Assembly: GCF_910596095.1 (NCBI RefSeq)
Contig: NC_056535.1
Span: forward strand, 4,435,001 to 4,499,000
DNA from: Thunnus maccoyii
Lineage: Eukaryota > Chordata > Actinopteri > Scombriformes > Scombridae
Direction: 5' to 3'
Length of the DNA stretch: 64,000 nucleotides
Position numbers and translations under genes: made by a program. Of this stretch, positions 50,101 to 64,000 are shown piece by piece. The notes under the pieces are model-generated. The model saw only the letters and a program-made list of their open reading frames with translations, was not told the DNA's origin and made no database searches. Position 1 is the stretch's first letter. Each line of letters begins with the position of its first letter.

Positions 50101-52401
50101 GCTGACATCACACTGTCTGTGGATTCACTTTAACCTGACTCCTAACTTGATGAATATTTATCTATTTATTCACTCAGTCACCTGCTTTTAGCCTCTGTGT
50201 CTGTGTCTGTTGTGTTTTTATTGTGTTTTAATGTCTTACTGGTGTTTTCATATATTTTTGTCATGTGTCATGGCTGCTATGACAATGTAATTTCCCTTCG
50301 GGGATTAATAAAGTTTTCTATCTATATAGCTATCTAATGATATGAGATTGTGATCATATCACACAGCCCTGCTAAACATTAAGTTAACCACCACAGTCTT
50401 GACATAATGAAAGTTTATGACTTCAAAGTTGTTGTTTTTTTTATCTCTTCTCAGGTTTGCCTCCTTCACAGCACTCTACTGATGAAGTGTGCGTTCACTG
50501 ACAGCCTGTTTAGTGCAGAGGACGAAGCTTTCATCCTCAAACGGCTGGTCGTCCTCTCGCAGCACCCACTGCTGAGTACACCCGAGAAGCTTTTCTACAT
50601 GGACTGCATCCTGCACTTTCCTGAGAACCGACCAATCAGCTGTGGCGATGGCGATGAGTCCCTCCCCGTGCTGCTGACTCCCCAACTATCCTCCGCTCTG
50701 CTGCCTACTGTATTCAACGACAGCGCCACCATGCTGGCCCGCCTCAACCTGCTGTCTCTGGTCTACCTGGAGGAGGGGGAGGGGGAGGGGGATGGGGAGG
50801 AAGGCAAGGGGCTGGCCTACCTCTACGAACACCTCACCTCGCTGCTCCGCATCGTGGAGAACGGAGGCAGCAGAGAGATTGTCGTCACCTTCTTCAGAGC
50901 TGCCTTCCTCTTTCTCTACTACTTCTGCCAGGTGGAGAGCTACTCCAAAGGCCTGACCGAGAAGCTGTGTGAGCTCTACCTCCGACACACCCACCTGGCC
51001 CTGCACCTCATCAACCTGGCCGACCAGACCCAGGACAGGCTCTCAGAGTCTAACTGGGCTGTCGAGCTCCTCCGGGCCCTGCAGGGGGTCATCACAGAGG
51101 CCCCGCTCGCCCAGCTTACCTTGCAAGACTTCAGCTGGCACCTCAAGATGCTGTCTCGAGTGGCAGAGGAAGGAGAAATCCCTCAGTGCAGCACCCTCAA
51201 CTTCCTGTCCAGCATCATCACTCCTTCTTCCTCCTCGCTGTGCGTGAGCGGTGACTGGCGCCTAGGGAACAGTGTTCTGGGGGTTTGCCAGCGCCTGCTG
51301 GTACACCCCACCCTGGACTCGCTGCTCATACCTCTTGCCGACATCCTGCAGCATCTCGCCTGTCGCTACGGAGACACAGACATCCAGGACCACGCCCGCC
51401 TCTACTACACCCTTCTCACCACTCTGTCCAGGGAGAAGCTGGCCGGGGTGTTGGCGCAGGGAGCAAGCGAGGGAGGGCGGCAGGTCAAGAAGCGGTCTCT
51501 GTCCTGCATCATGGCTGAGAGCGAGGGGCTGACAGGCGTGCTAACCGTTCACCAGACGGAGAAACCGATATTCAGGCTGGTTGAGCTGGATGATTCTGAG
51601 CTACGAGAAGAAAAACAGACCAATCACGAAAGTGACTTGAACACAAATGAGACGCAGAAATGTCCAGGTGAGGCGAGCGCAGCAGCGGAAGCCTACAGAG
51701 CCCAGTTCCACCACCCTGGCTTCCCCTCAGAGATCACCTTACACTACCAGCTGACTCACACTGACGCTCACGACTCTCGCTTCGATCAGCTCTTCAGCAT
51801 CCGCCTGCACTTCACCCTCACAGACGACCACTATGAAGAACTCTGCGACATCAGTGTGCCCTGTCTGTTCAGAGAGAGGCCGTCACCCGTGGTGAAACTG
51901 AGACTGAAACCAAGGCGGCCTTACCCCACCACCCTCCACGCCAGCGCCATCTTCACCACCCAGGACGGGCTCTCCTGGCACACCCTCCTGCCAGACGTCC
52001 ATGTGTCTTTCCAGCAGGCCTTCATGCCTTTGCCTGCTCCCACAACTTGGGGAACAGGCAGCAAATTGAACGTGTTCGAGGGACTGTGGGATGAAATCTG
52101 CTCAGAGAGCGGGGAGAAGGATCAGGCCGACTGCACTACCAGTCTGTTTTGTTGCCAGCTGGAGGAGGCAGCTCTTGGGGCCTTGTTGGAAAAACACTTC
52201 CTCCCCTACCTTATATCAGATCCGTCCCATGAAGAAGAATTCAAAGTGCTTTTCTTCCTCCCCCCGCGCTCTCATATGCTGCTGAAGATCAGGTCCAAGG
52301 AGGATGCTGTTCACTTCAATATCGCCACAGATAACTGGCAGCTTCTGCCTCACACGAGCTCTTTTCTACTGACTGTTACATCCTCGCAGGAAGACAGATG
52401 A
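47121..52401 (+). CDS. ap5b1: AP-5 complex subunit beta-1
   Basis: Three coding exons (47121-47258, 47856-48656, 50455-52401) join in phase to 961 aa, somewhat longer than human AP5B1 (about 878 aa). AP-5 is a late-endosomal/lysosomal adaptor that works with SPG11 and SPG15 in retrieval to the Golgi. AP5B1 is one of its two large subunits. Matches to the recalled human protein include ATACDCLRELEACCPGLL, SSLLEESYLLTPLCQA, FYMDCILHFPENRPI, LTLQDFSWHLKMLSRVAEEG, LNFLSSIITPSS and DHARLYYTLLTTLSREKL. The helical-repeat trunk fills roughly residues 1-700 and a beta-rich appendage the rest. A run of acidic and glycine residues at about 419-432 comes from a GGGGAG-like purine repeat and replaces the acidic run of mammals. 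The long last exon has no frame breaks. Intron 2 (1.8 kb) holds a LINE 3' end. A polyadenylation signal lies 130 bp after the stop. Confidence 0.95.
47635..47700 (+). repeat. Teleost TTATCGATTAATC-type repeat, short fragment
   Basis: GAGCTGAAACAATTAGTTGA followed by TCATCGATTAGTCAATAG is the end of the repeat described at 8766. It lies in ap5b1 intron 1. Confidence 0.5.
49070..49889. repeat. Composite interspersed repeat in ap5b1 intron 2
   Basis: The phrases CCTGATTATAAGACGATCCT and CAATCAAAACTATTCTTGGC, with the end GTTAACCGTTGACATCCCTA, are familiar from teleost interspersed DNA. The borders are approximate and no transposase frame is seen. Confidence 0.4.
49897..50335 (+). mobile_element. 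LINE 3' end (ORF2 C-terminus plus tail)
   Basis: A frame from 49897 to 50133 encodes SHPLYDMTARLRSSLS followed by FLPSAVRLYNSS. This is the usual C-terminal end of fish non-LTR retrotransposon ORF2 proteins (HPL...RS..S..RL...SF.P.AVRLYN). The 3' UTR ends TTTCCCTTCGGGGATTAATA and a TCTA-like tail. It is a 5'-truncated copy in ap5b1 intron 2. The clade (L2/Rex1-like) is a guess. Confidence 0.7.
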
Positions 52402-52531
52402 CCATGATGCATCTTACCAGCTTGTTTTTAAAATTAAATAGCTGACTTTTACCAAAAATCATCCGTTGTTTGTCAGCGCTTTAATAATTCAAATGTACTT
52501 AAAATGATATTATAGAAGACAGTTGATTTAA

Positions 52532-52537
52532 AATAAA
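52532..52537 (+). other. Candidate ap5b1 polyadenylation signal
   Basis: AATAAA lies 130 bp after the ap5b1 stop codon in an AT-rich stretch. A second AATAAA occurs near 52742. Confidence 0.45.
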
Positions 52538-54810
52538 ATGATTGCACTTTAATTTTCTTGACCTGAAGTTAAACAAGTGTGTAACATGAAATATTTTGTA
52601 ATTTATTAACCAAATCCAGCCATAACTATTGACGTGACATTGGTTATTTTCTACAAATAGAATGCAACATAATTTATTTGATGAGTTGCACAAGATGTCA
52701 CTGATAAATGGCTCAGAAGTTGTATTCTCCCAACATCAAAAAATAAAAAAGGTAAAAAAAATCAAAGAACAAACTTGCATGTGGTCTGTAGGACACATTA
52801 AAGGTACACTGTGTAGTTTTTGACTACTAGTGGCTACTAGTGGTACTACAGAGCAATGTTTAAACAAGTGGTCCATGTTTTCTTGCATCATACACACCGA
52901 CTGGGCGATTAATTGAATTTTATTTTCTATTATGATTTCAACGCTTCCAATGATTACGAAAACAAGATAATCAAGATAAAACGATTATTGTGCCACATTC
53001 TATTTCGCAACGATGATCTTGTTTTATCTTGCGTTATAAATCCAGCGCAGCCCTTTCGTTAAAGGCCCAAACTCACTCTGACCGGGAATCCACATAGTAA
53101 GTGAGACGTGAGCGGCGTGTAAGCTCGGTCTATCTGTTCAGCGTCTCTGTCTACAGAAACGGCCGTCTGTCAGCAGCAGCTCCTGTAGAGCTGAGAGGAC
53201 AACAGCCAGACAAACTGTCTTCACCAGGCTGACTCACAACAGAAATTTACTGAACACAAATAGTTTTCATATCGGCTCTGCGGAAAGAAATCAACAGTGT
53301 TTGTGTTTATTGATTCATTGATTTTAATTCCCCGCCCACTGTAGCGAGTGAGGGGAGTGTGCTTGTAGTGAAACAGGCAGCCCACAGACAGACTGGGAGC
53401 TTTGATCAATCAACGTATACTGTTAATAGGTTCAAAACACATATACAGTGGGATATTTGTGTGATTTAAACAGTTGTCTGTGCAGAAATAGACTGGGAGC
53501 TTAAAAAGCATTGGGCGGTCTCCATGCGTCTCAGAGTCTGTGTGGATTGATACATTTAATAAAATGGAAACATTTCTCCTGAGACAATAATGTGTTAAAT
53601 AATCGGAATCTCAATATTGACCAAAATAATCGTGATTATGATATTTGCTGGGATATTTTTCAAACTATTGCGGTTTGGGAATAATAGGCCTTCGGACTGA
53701 TGGGCAGTCCCTATGAGGGAGTGCCACACGGCCAAGAGAGAGAAGGGAGAGGTCCAAGAAGGACCAAAAAACACCTCGTCAGACCACTGAGCAACCGGTC
53801 CAGACCACAAGGACCATATAGACCACTGGTTCATATTTATAAACAGTTAAATGAAATAGCTACTCACATGCTATGCATTAATATATATAGATAGTAATAA
53901 ATTATCTAAGTAAAACCACACAAACTGCAATACACAACGCAACAATAAGAATATATTTAATAGACAAAGGATCATGATCTCTGACATTTATTCTGCTAAC
54001 AGTGTTGCCAGAGAAGGTGGATTAGGACCAATCCACAGACCACTCACTACTATACTACTACGATACTCACAGACTGTAGAAAATATCCAGACCACTGGCT
54101 TCAGCGCCCCTAGTGGTATAAACCAGTGATTGGTGTTAGTGACCATGGTCAGTTTACAGACTGGACAGACCACTGAATTAACTACAACTGCCTTTCTATT
54201 AAAGCTTGGGTTCTGGCTGCCAGAACAGCTGATCAGAGTCAGATCAATCAACTCTGAGTGTGTTCACTCTGACTAAAGCATGCATGGTGATTGAAAAAAG
54301 CCACCATCGATGGAGCACCAATACTACCACTCACCATGAAAACGGGTAAATAAAAGGCAGAGCCTCCATTTTAATCCAGTGGATGTAGAGATATTAATGC
54401 ATGTGTATGTGGACTCTGCACATTTATCTTAAAAAAAAAAAAAAAAGAGCCAGAGTCAGAGTGGGAAAAGTGTCAATAAGTTAACACAAAGTTTTATTCA
54501 GTGTTGTCCATAAATTCATCATTTACCAGACTTTCATTTTCTTAACAATGATAAGTGGTATCTGACTGTATCAGGCTGTAGCCTACATTACATTTGAAAT
54601 ATATGTCTTCAGCTTTGACCTGACAGGGAACAAACACAGGAGGAAACTTCAGATGAAAAATGTAGTTAAAGATTTAAAAAAAATATATATAAATCAAAGA
54701 CAGAGACATCGCTGCCAAGCTTTAACAGCATTCAGTGATCCTACCTACTTGTCTAAAGCTTCATACTGATTTTGTAAAATTTAAACTGAGGTTACACATA
54801 ATATTAAAAT

Positions 54811-54845
54811 ATAGAACACATTATATGTAATATAATGTGTTCTAT
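54811..54845. repeat. Perfect 16-bp inverted repeat with 3-base loop
   Basis: ATAGAACACATTATAT is followed by GTA and then its exact reverse complement ATATAATGTGTTCTAT. It would form a tight hairpin. Flanks do not extend the stem. It is not obviously part of a known element. Confidence 0.9.
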
Positions 54846-55137
54846 GCATTTCAATGCAGAAACTGCTCTAACAAACTGACAGCTGTCTTGCGTACACACA
54901 GTCACAGTGTTATAAAAAAAAAAAAACAACTTTCACATGTAAAAAGGACGTGCAGAGGTTTTATTCTCAGCTGAAGCTGAATTAACACGCTGTGTCATGA
55001 CTTTAGAAAGTCCTTGAGAAACAATCTAATATCCAACCTGGATTTTGATTCTGACAGACAGTAAACCTCTGCTACTTCAATATGCACTTTGACTAAATGA
55101 GGAAATGAAACAGTGTGTCTGGCTCTGTAAGAGGCAG

Positions 55138-55330
55138 GAGACAGACAGAAACCCAGGGTTTGTTGAAGAAATCGGCCAGCGAGCAGGTTAGCTTCACAGA
55201 GTAAGTTACCATGGTAACTGACCCGAGTTTAAGTTACCCCTCTTTCTGGAACTAAAAAATCCAGAGTCTCCCTCATCTGAGGATTAACAAACTCAGAGTT
55301 TTAACTAAACCTGCTTTCTGGAATACCAGC
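55138..55330. repeat. Teleost repeat with GAGTTTTAACTAAACCTGCTTTCTG end
   Basis: The phrases GCGAGCAGGTTAGCTTCACA, GTTACCATGGTAACTGAC, CATCTGAGGATTAACAAACT and ACCTGCTTTCTGGAATACCA are familiar from an abundant teleost MITE that I believe is Harbinger-like. It contains a perfect GTTACCATGGTAAC palindrome at 55205-55218. Confidence 0.5.
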
Positions 55331-55839
55331 CAGATGTTTTCTGAGGACGGAAAAGCATTCTTCACATCTGTTAGATCACGAGGAGTACCACTGAATGTGA
55401 ACGTAACTTTTGTTTGTTTACAATGCAAGAAAACTGCACATTTAAAATGAATTTGCGTGATGGTTGTTGGTGTGATCAACTAAATCTGAAGTGAAACGCT
55501 TTTTATAAAGCCTATGAAGCAAAACGTGTCTATGCACATGCTTGCCAGAACAGGCTAAATTGATATTTTCAGTTTTGGAGAAACATTCCCTCATTTGCTG
55601 TTTTGATGATGGCGAGGTTGCAAAGATGATGACTACAAACAAAAACTAATAGTAATGCATTATGCAGTTAAGGCAGTGTATGAAAGTCATCAAAACACTG
55701 TGTGACAGATGCTTTCATATCAGCAACTCCTACCCATGTGTGGATTTTTGCCAGTTCATACTGATATCCATTAAAACTACAGTTAGCTTTCACCATGTGT
55801 CCTTTATAAAATCCCAGTCCTTTGTTCCAGTTCAGCCCT

Positions 55840-58542
<2,703 letters not shown>

Positions 58543-60187
58543 GTTCTCCAGTATCAGTTCTCGTTATAAACTCGTTTCACCGGTGATTTCAGTCGCACCT
58601 GGCCACCTCCTATGTCCAGCTGCTGATTTTATAACTGCAGTTGACTAAAAACACCGGAGGCGTCAAGGGGTCTTAAATCTCCGCCCCATTTTGCCTATAA
58701 TGGTGGCCCTTATGTGTGCCTGCATAAAATACTTAAAAACAAATCTCTTCATTGCTGTTTTACTACGTTTACGAATTCAGGTTTTTTTGAAATGTAATTT
58801 TATTTCCACGTTGACATTAAAAAAAATGTTTTATACTGTATATGGTATATTTTATTCTCATTATGACTAGTCTTTCTTTTCAGGCACGTCACCAACAAAG
58901 CAGCCTCACCACAGAACATTTAAACAAGCGAAGATGTGTCACTAGTGAGAAATATATTTTTATAGACAGGAAAAAGTCGGGATATGACCACATTAAACAG
59001 TAGCTGTGATATGTCTTTCACATAAGCAGCTTCAAACCAACCATAAAACCACCGAGGTGTACGTTAGGGTATACTACATGTAACGCCTTGAACTGCTGCA
59101 GTGTTATTGCTTTTTGACTGTCTGTCTGGTTCCTCCTACTAAATACTATTTCTCCCATGATTCACTGGGTGCACACTTACACAAGTTTTCTTCTCAAAAA
59201 GTGATGGTAATAGTAGATATTTTCTCTTTATATAAGTATTTCTTGCGCGTTTTTTTTTTTCATTTTTGGGTGATCTGAGTAAGCTCTATTATAAATTGCT
59301 GCCATTATGAGAAAATAAATCTGCACAGTTTCTCTATTATGAGAGAATTTGTTTTACTATTATTAACAAGATGCTTTCATTGCGACACATTTGTCATAAC
59401 AATACTACATACCAACTTATTTTGTCATAACATGGAACTTAACAAGGTAGATAAAACTAAATAAGTTAATTATGTTATTATGACAAGAAATTGTCATGTT
59501 GTTTTAAGGAGGAAAAATATTCACTTAAAGGTAAACAAGGAGACATAAGAACATCAGACAAACTGACAGTGACACCTACATGATTCAGTAAAACACAATG
59601 ACATTCTGCCAGGGCTCACTGTGATGAGTATTAAAATGTTAATTGTGTTCTTTGGTCTTCATCGTCACCAGACTTCAAACCAACTATACAGCTGTGGAAG
59701 ATTTTGGAGCAACTTGTTAGACAGCGCTCTCCATCACCATCATCAAAAACACCAAATGAGGCAATATCTTAAATAAATGCTGTTCATCCCTCTAACAGAG
59801 TTCAGAGACCTGATGAATGATGAGACTTGATGAAGACACTTAATGTTGCAGACCAACAGCTTGAACACGTGCAGGTTAAATCATTTTCCTCCACAGAACA
59901 AAAACATTTCTTGTTCTTACAAAATAAGTTGGTCTTTATCACATACGTACGTTGATACGTTTCTTATTATATCAAATGAGTCTAACTTAATATTTTGTCA
60001 TATAAAGAAAATAAAAAGCCCATCATAACATTAAAATACAGTGCAAAATGTACTCTTACATTTTTCGTTTTCACTGGTTCAATGTTGTCTTAATAAATTT
60101 CCATAAATTAGGTGACAACTATTTTATTTATTTATTTTTAATGTTGAATCCACTTTGAAGTGTAAAGCAAATGGGGTTTGGAGGCAG

Positions 60188-60227
<40 letters not shown>
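60188..60227. repeat. (GAT)n microsatellite
   Basis: About 13 TGA/GAT units occur 300 bp upstream of the p3h1 start codon. Confidence 0.95.
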
Positions 60228-60354
60228 ACTGTAGATTTTTCTCAGATGGTTTTATGGGGTTTTCGATTAACTAGAAATGATTTGTTTTGTACATTGTAGG
60301 TTCACAATGGGACCGTCCTATAGCGTTATGATTTCTGCGTCTGTGTGTGTGGAA

Positions 60355-60362
60355 GGGGGCGG
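60355..60362 (+). promoter_or_regulatory. GC box upstream of p3h1
   Basis: GGGGGCGG matches an Sp1-type GC box in a GC-rich stretch 160 bp upstream of the p3h1 signal-peptide ATG. It suggests that 60,300-60,520 is promoter or 5' untranslated sequence. No TATA box is evident. Confidence 0.4.
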
Positions 60363-60522
60363 TGGGGAGAGGGGGGTGCTACCGGGGGCTCAACTATTCA
60401 AACCCCACCTCCAGACAAGTTACTGCCGGGGACAGAAGTTACACATCCTCTCTGTGCCGGTCCGGCCCCTCGGTCTCTGGTCCAGGCTCGTATCCCGCCG
60501 CAGAGCGCTGACTTTCCGCATC

Positions 60523-63500
60523 ATGGAGCTCCGTTATGCGCTTCCCTTTCTGAGCCTTTTGTTGCCGCTGTGCACGTCCGACACTAACTTGAACAACCAC
60601 GTCGTTTTGGAGCCCTTTGATTTCCTCTTCGACACGGCCGTGGAAGCCTACTATAAAAGCGACTGGCTCACTGTTATCCTGAATATGGAGAAGGCGCTCA
60701 GGAACAAAGCTACAGTCCGCAAGGTTAAGGCTCAATGCCGGCTCAACTGCGCCAACCACACCGCTTTCGGCGAGCCTCTGGCCGGCTTGGGAGTCCCGAT
60801 ACCGGGGGCCGGGTCTGTGGAAGACCTGGGCTTCTTCCAGAAAATCCTGAAACGGGCGGATTGTGTCAACTCCTGTGAAACTGAGAAACTTGGGACACCA
60901 ACTATGCATCAAGTCACTGCAGAAGTGGAGTTGGAATTCAAGAAAAGGACCCCTTATAATTACTTACAAGTCGCCTACTTTAAGGTATAAAGCTCCAAAG
61001 TATAAGTATGAAGCCTTGACTGAAATCACTGCTGTTCTTTAATAAAATGCATCAGAGATAATGTTTTTCCATTGCAGCTGCATGTAAACATGCAGGCCAT
61101 ACATTATGAAACGCTTTCACTGGCTTTAGTTTACATTCATTCAGGCTTTCCATCAGAGTTAGGATGTAGTTGACTACTGTAAATGTCCCAACCCCCTCAA
61201 AACCAAGACAACCATGCCACGTCTTAAGGTGGAGTCAGCCTCTGAGGAGTCTGACGTTAGGACGTAGACTTTTTTGGATACAGCTGTTTAAAGGCCTAAA
61301 TGCTGCTTTCAAATGCTCACAATAAACTCGTACTTGCTAGACAAGAGTGCTTTTATCTGTAAAAGATTGGTCAAGATAGGTAGATGTTTTATCAGCTTAA
61401 ACATTCAACTATTTTTGTCAACTGAACAACTTTTATATCCACAATTTTCTTTTTTTTGTGGGTTTACTAGGAAGTAAGACTTTTTAAAGCAGCAGAATAA
61501 TGAAAAAAATAGTGCAGAAGTTTAATCAGCCTTGATAATGTATTTTTATGTATTTCTATAACAATTCCTATGAATTTTGAAACATTCAGAATTCAGACCT
61601 CACAGTACAAAATGACAACGGACACATTTTCAGTATGACAGAGTTGTTAACTAGTTATGATTCAGCCATTAAGCTTAAATTTATGACTTTCAGAAGTCTG
61701 ACACCAGGTGTTGGGGGACAAAAGCTCTTTATCATCAGTCTTACTGAATCACATGATGCAGCTTTAAATATTTTATTGGCCTCTTTTGTGAAAATGACAT
61801 GTTGTTATTTTAATTACAGGCCATTATGGGTGGGAGTTTCCGTGGTTAGTTAGAAATAAGTTGCTCCAATTCCTACAGGTCACCAGAAAAGAGCCTACAA
61901 GCTACAGATTTCCTCTTTAACATTAGTTACTAGCAACAACACAGCTGATTATTTTGAAGTAAGGAGTGATTTAAAACCAAACTGATGAGAGGTTGGTCAG
62001 TTAGAGAAAGATTCAGAATGACAGCTTGTTCCTGTCAGCCCTGTTTATTAAAGCTGCACTAATCAATATTTTTAGCGATGGTTCAAATGACTATGTGTAA
62101 TTGTAAAAAGATGTCACTCATATTAACAAACCCACAAAGAAATATCATGAAATTCTGCAGTTCCCCTGAACTCTACAGAGCTTTTTAATGATTTTCAGGC
62201 TCAATGTTTTGATTTTATGGCAATCAACGTTACAGTTTTGGTTCAGTAGCGTAGCTTTTTAGCCACAGCTGATTTCAGCTGAAAAGTTCGTACACTACCT
62301 ATCTGCCCAGCACCAAACAGCAAACAGATAAAGTTAATAACTTAGTGGAGCATTTAGCAGCTAGAGGGTCAGATATTTTTCTCAGGAGTTGGTAGAGAGC
62401 AAAAACAGAGCTAAAAGAGAGTGAATATTGGACTAAAATTAGCCAGTTGGACAGAAACACTACTTCACAATTAGTGCTAATGTTGCTGTGTGTCTACTGT
62501 GTAAATAAATTATAAGTTGGCTAACATGTTAATCATAAGATCTTTATAATATGATAAAATGTCAGTAGCCAAACAATCAATGGACGCTGCTTTACCTTGA
62601 GGTTAGGATAGACTAAACCCAGTTTGAGAAGCACATAGAAGCAAACACATTATAAAATATCACAGTGCAGCAGTGAACAATCCTGTCATAGTGAATTAGT
62701 CTGTAGTTTTTCCTCCCAGGTGATCTGATTAACACACCTTCAGTCTAGACAGGATGAGTTGAGCTTCTATGTGTTTTCAGATAAATATGCTGGACAAGGC
62801 GGTGGCAGCAGCCAACACGTTCTTCCAGGCCAACCCGGATCACATGGAGATGAAACAGAACCTGGACTACTACAGGATGATGGCAGGAGTAAAGGAGGAA
62901 GACTTCAAAGATCTGGAGGCCAGGCCACATATGGTGAGTGCAAACTTCTTTGACCTCTTAGTCTTCTTAGGAAAGCCTTCGAGTCTAAATTGTTTTCCTC
63001 ACATTTGAGTTATTTTATTGTTCCGTTTATTTCAGAAATTGACATTTTATCACATGATCCGTTTAGTGCGGTAACATTTTCTGACTGTGACATCCCTGTG
63101 TTTTTCCTGTGGGGTAATCACTATATAAAACCTTTATGCTCTAAAAGTAAAACTCAACCCAGACAAATTGTTTTAAGCATCTAGTGTCAAAGCTTTTCTG
63201 TTACTGCTGTTAGAGAGCCAATAACATGTCAAATAGAATATCACATTGCACTCCTAACATTGCTTTTATAAAAGGGATTGAAACTATCTAACAGGGTGTC
63301 CACTTGCTCTCTCCTCAGGCTGAGTTCCTGAAGGGGAAGAGTTACTACAGCGACGATTCTTTCGGTCTGGCGGCTGAACACTTCGAAGCGGCTTTAGATG
63401 AGCACTTCAAGGCCGATAAGGAGTGCAGAGCGCTGTGCGAGGGATCCTACAACTATGACGGATACAACTACATGGAATACAGTGCCGACCTGTTCCAGAC

Positions 63501-63743
63501 CATGACAGGTGACACAGTACATCCGTGGTTATTGTGCCAAAAAGATGTATGAAAATTGGAAATTCGATGATCTTATTCCTTTGTGTAAATGTGTTTGTGT
63601 GTGTGTGTCAGATCACTACATGCAGGTACTGAACTGTAAGCAGCACTGCTCTGTGGAGCTGGCTTCAACTGCTGGAAGAGACAAGCCCTTTGAGGACTAC
63701 CTCCCCGCGCAGTTCAACTACCTGCAGTTCTCCTACTACAACA
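60523..63743 (+). CDS. p3h1: Prolyl 3-hydroxylase 1 (leprecan), N-terminal exons, runs off right edge
   Basis: Four coding exons are visible: 60523-60984, 62781-62933, 63319-63508 and 63612-63743. The last ends in phase 1 with a good donor, so the gene continues past the window. About 312 codons are seen. The family protein 3-hydroxylates proline in collagen I chains in the ER, in complex with CRTAP and cyclophilin B. Visible parts are a signal peptide (residues 1 to about 19, MELRYALPFLSLLLPLC) and TPR-like repeats with four CXXXC motifs (CRLNC at 72-76, CVNSC, CRALC, CKQHC). Strong matches to human P3H1 include NLDYYRMMAGVKEEDFKDLE and CEGSYNYDGYNYMEYSADLFQ. The dioxygenase domain and the ER-retention tail would lie beyond the window. 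I chose the start at 60523 because it opens a signal peptide; the frame is open upstream to an ATG at 60307, but that stretch does not look like protein. CRTAP and P3H2/3 are less similar by memory. Confidence 0.93.
60985..62780 (+). other. p3h1 intron 1
   Basis: This intron is non-coding. A 547-bp family B MITE occupies 62048-62594; the rest is AT-rich without recognised features. Confidence 0.55.
62048..62594. mobile_element. TTAA-flanked MITE family B in p3h1 intron 1
   Basis: It starts TTAAAGCTGCACTAATCAAT and ends CAATGGACGCTGCTTTA, in the same orientation as 22405-22954, with shared AATGACTATGTGT, GGTCAGATATTTTTCTC and AAAAGAGAGTGAAT phrases. It is non-coding and a likely piggyBac-type derivative. 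Confidence 0.6.
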
Positions 63744-64000
63744 GTGAGTCTCACAGCCTGTACTCTGTGGTGTACATGGCTTTAGCTAATGCCCCTGATC
63801 ATAATGCAGTTAATCCCTAAATCTGCAGTGATTTACGGCATCGCTGATTATGCATAGGGTCAGATATAGCTTGCTGAAAAATGTTGGCCTTATGAAAAAA
63901 AAAGAAATTACCAATTTTCTCCTCTGATGTGAAGGAGGTTCCTCCCGTATCACAGTTAACCCTTTGGATCCGATGATACCAGAACGCACAGACATGATAT

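Larger units (their letters stand above)
52402..55839. other. Convergent ap5b1/C1orf50 region, repeat-rich, no gene
   Basis: This region contains the ap5b1 3' UTR, a repeat at about 52800-53690 with ATTAATTGAATTTTATTTTC and AATAATCGTGATTATG ends, repeated GACCACTG phrases at 53780-54180, an A-run at 54430-54446, a perfect hairpin at 54811-54845 and a Harbinger-like repeat at 55138-55330. No protein family was recognised. Confidence 0.5.
58543..60522. other. Divergent C1orf50/p3h1 upstream region
   Basis: The left end (58,560-58,700) carries the C1orf50 promoter side. The middle is AT-rich with a trinucleotide microsatellite at 60188-60227. The right end (60,300-60,522) is GC-rich with an Sp1-like box and forms the p3h1 promoter/5' UTR. 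Confidence 0.55.

Noticed and set aside
50476-51532. Long minus-strand and other-frame ORFs inside ap5b1 exon 3
   Set aside because: They are shadows of the long GC-rich ap5b1 reading frame, which itself matches the family throughout.
60439-60912. 157-codon minus-strand ORF at the p3h1 start
   Set aside because: It is antisense to the well-matched P3H1 signal peptide and TPR exon; no family resemblance.

Overview
This window is nuclear DNA from a bony fish, most likely a percomorph teleost. The genes are split by GT-AG introns and encode vertebrate proteins. The spaces between exons hold TTAA-flanked MITEs, hAT and Tc1 remnants, LINE 3' ends and microsatellites of kinds I know from percomorph genomes. 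I saw no operons, CRISPR arrays, tRNA or rRNA genes, and no retrovirus, LTR element or Polinton. Gene names come from recalled vertebrate proteins and not from a search.

Layout, left to right: (1) cfap92/KIAA1257-like, minus strand, 5' part only, running off the left edge (1-3069). (2) efcc1, plus strand, eight coding exons (5392-21499). (3) cfap57/WDR65, plus strand, 21 coding exons (24910-38192). (4) nuf2, minus strand, 13 coding exons (40220-45923). (5) ap5b1, plus strand, three coding exons (47121-52401). (6) a C1orf50 homologue, minus strand, five coding exons (55840-58542). (7) p3h1, plus strand, first four coding exons only, running off the right edge (60523-63743). The reading phase stays consistent across every exon junction I assembled. 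Full-length products are 658 aa (efcc1), 1173 aa (cfap57), 454 aa (nuf2), 961 aa (ap5b1) and 189 aa (C1orf50-like).

Genes are arranged as divergent and convergent pairs. cfap92/efcc1, nuf2/ap5b1 and C1orf50/p3h1 are head to head with short shared upstream regions. cfap57/nuf2 and ap5b1/C1orf50 are tail to tail. cfap92 and efcc1 are also neighbours in mammals (human 3q21), as are cfap57, C1orf50 and p3h1 (human 1p34). nuf2 and ap5b1 lie elsewhere in human, so the fish order is a mosaic of conserved blocks. The products do not form one pathway: they serve cilia (CFAP92, CFAP57), the kinetochore (NUF2), late-endosome AP-5 trafficking (AP5B1) and collagen prolyl 3-hydroxylation (P3H1).

The most useful regulatory signals are RFX X-box motifs upstream of cfap57 and between cfap92 and efcc1, and a CCAAT box with an E2F-like site just upstream of nuf2. 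I found no novel multi-gene system. The second-look items are repeat biology, promoter motifs, a local duplication inside nuf2, and gene-structure questions.
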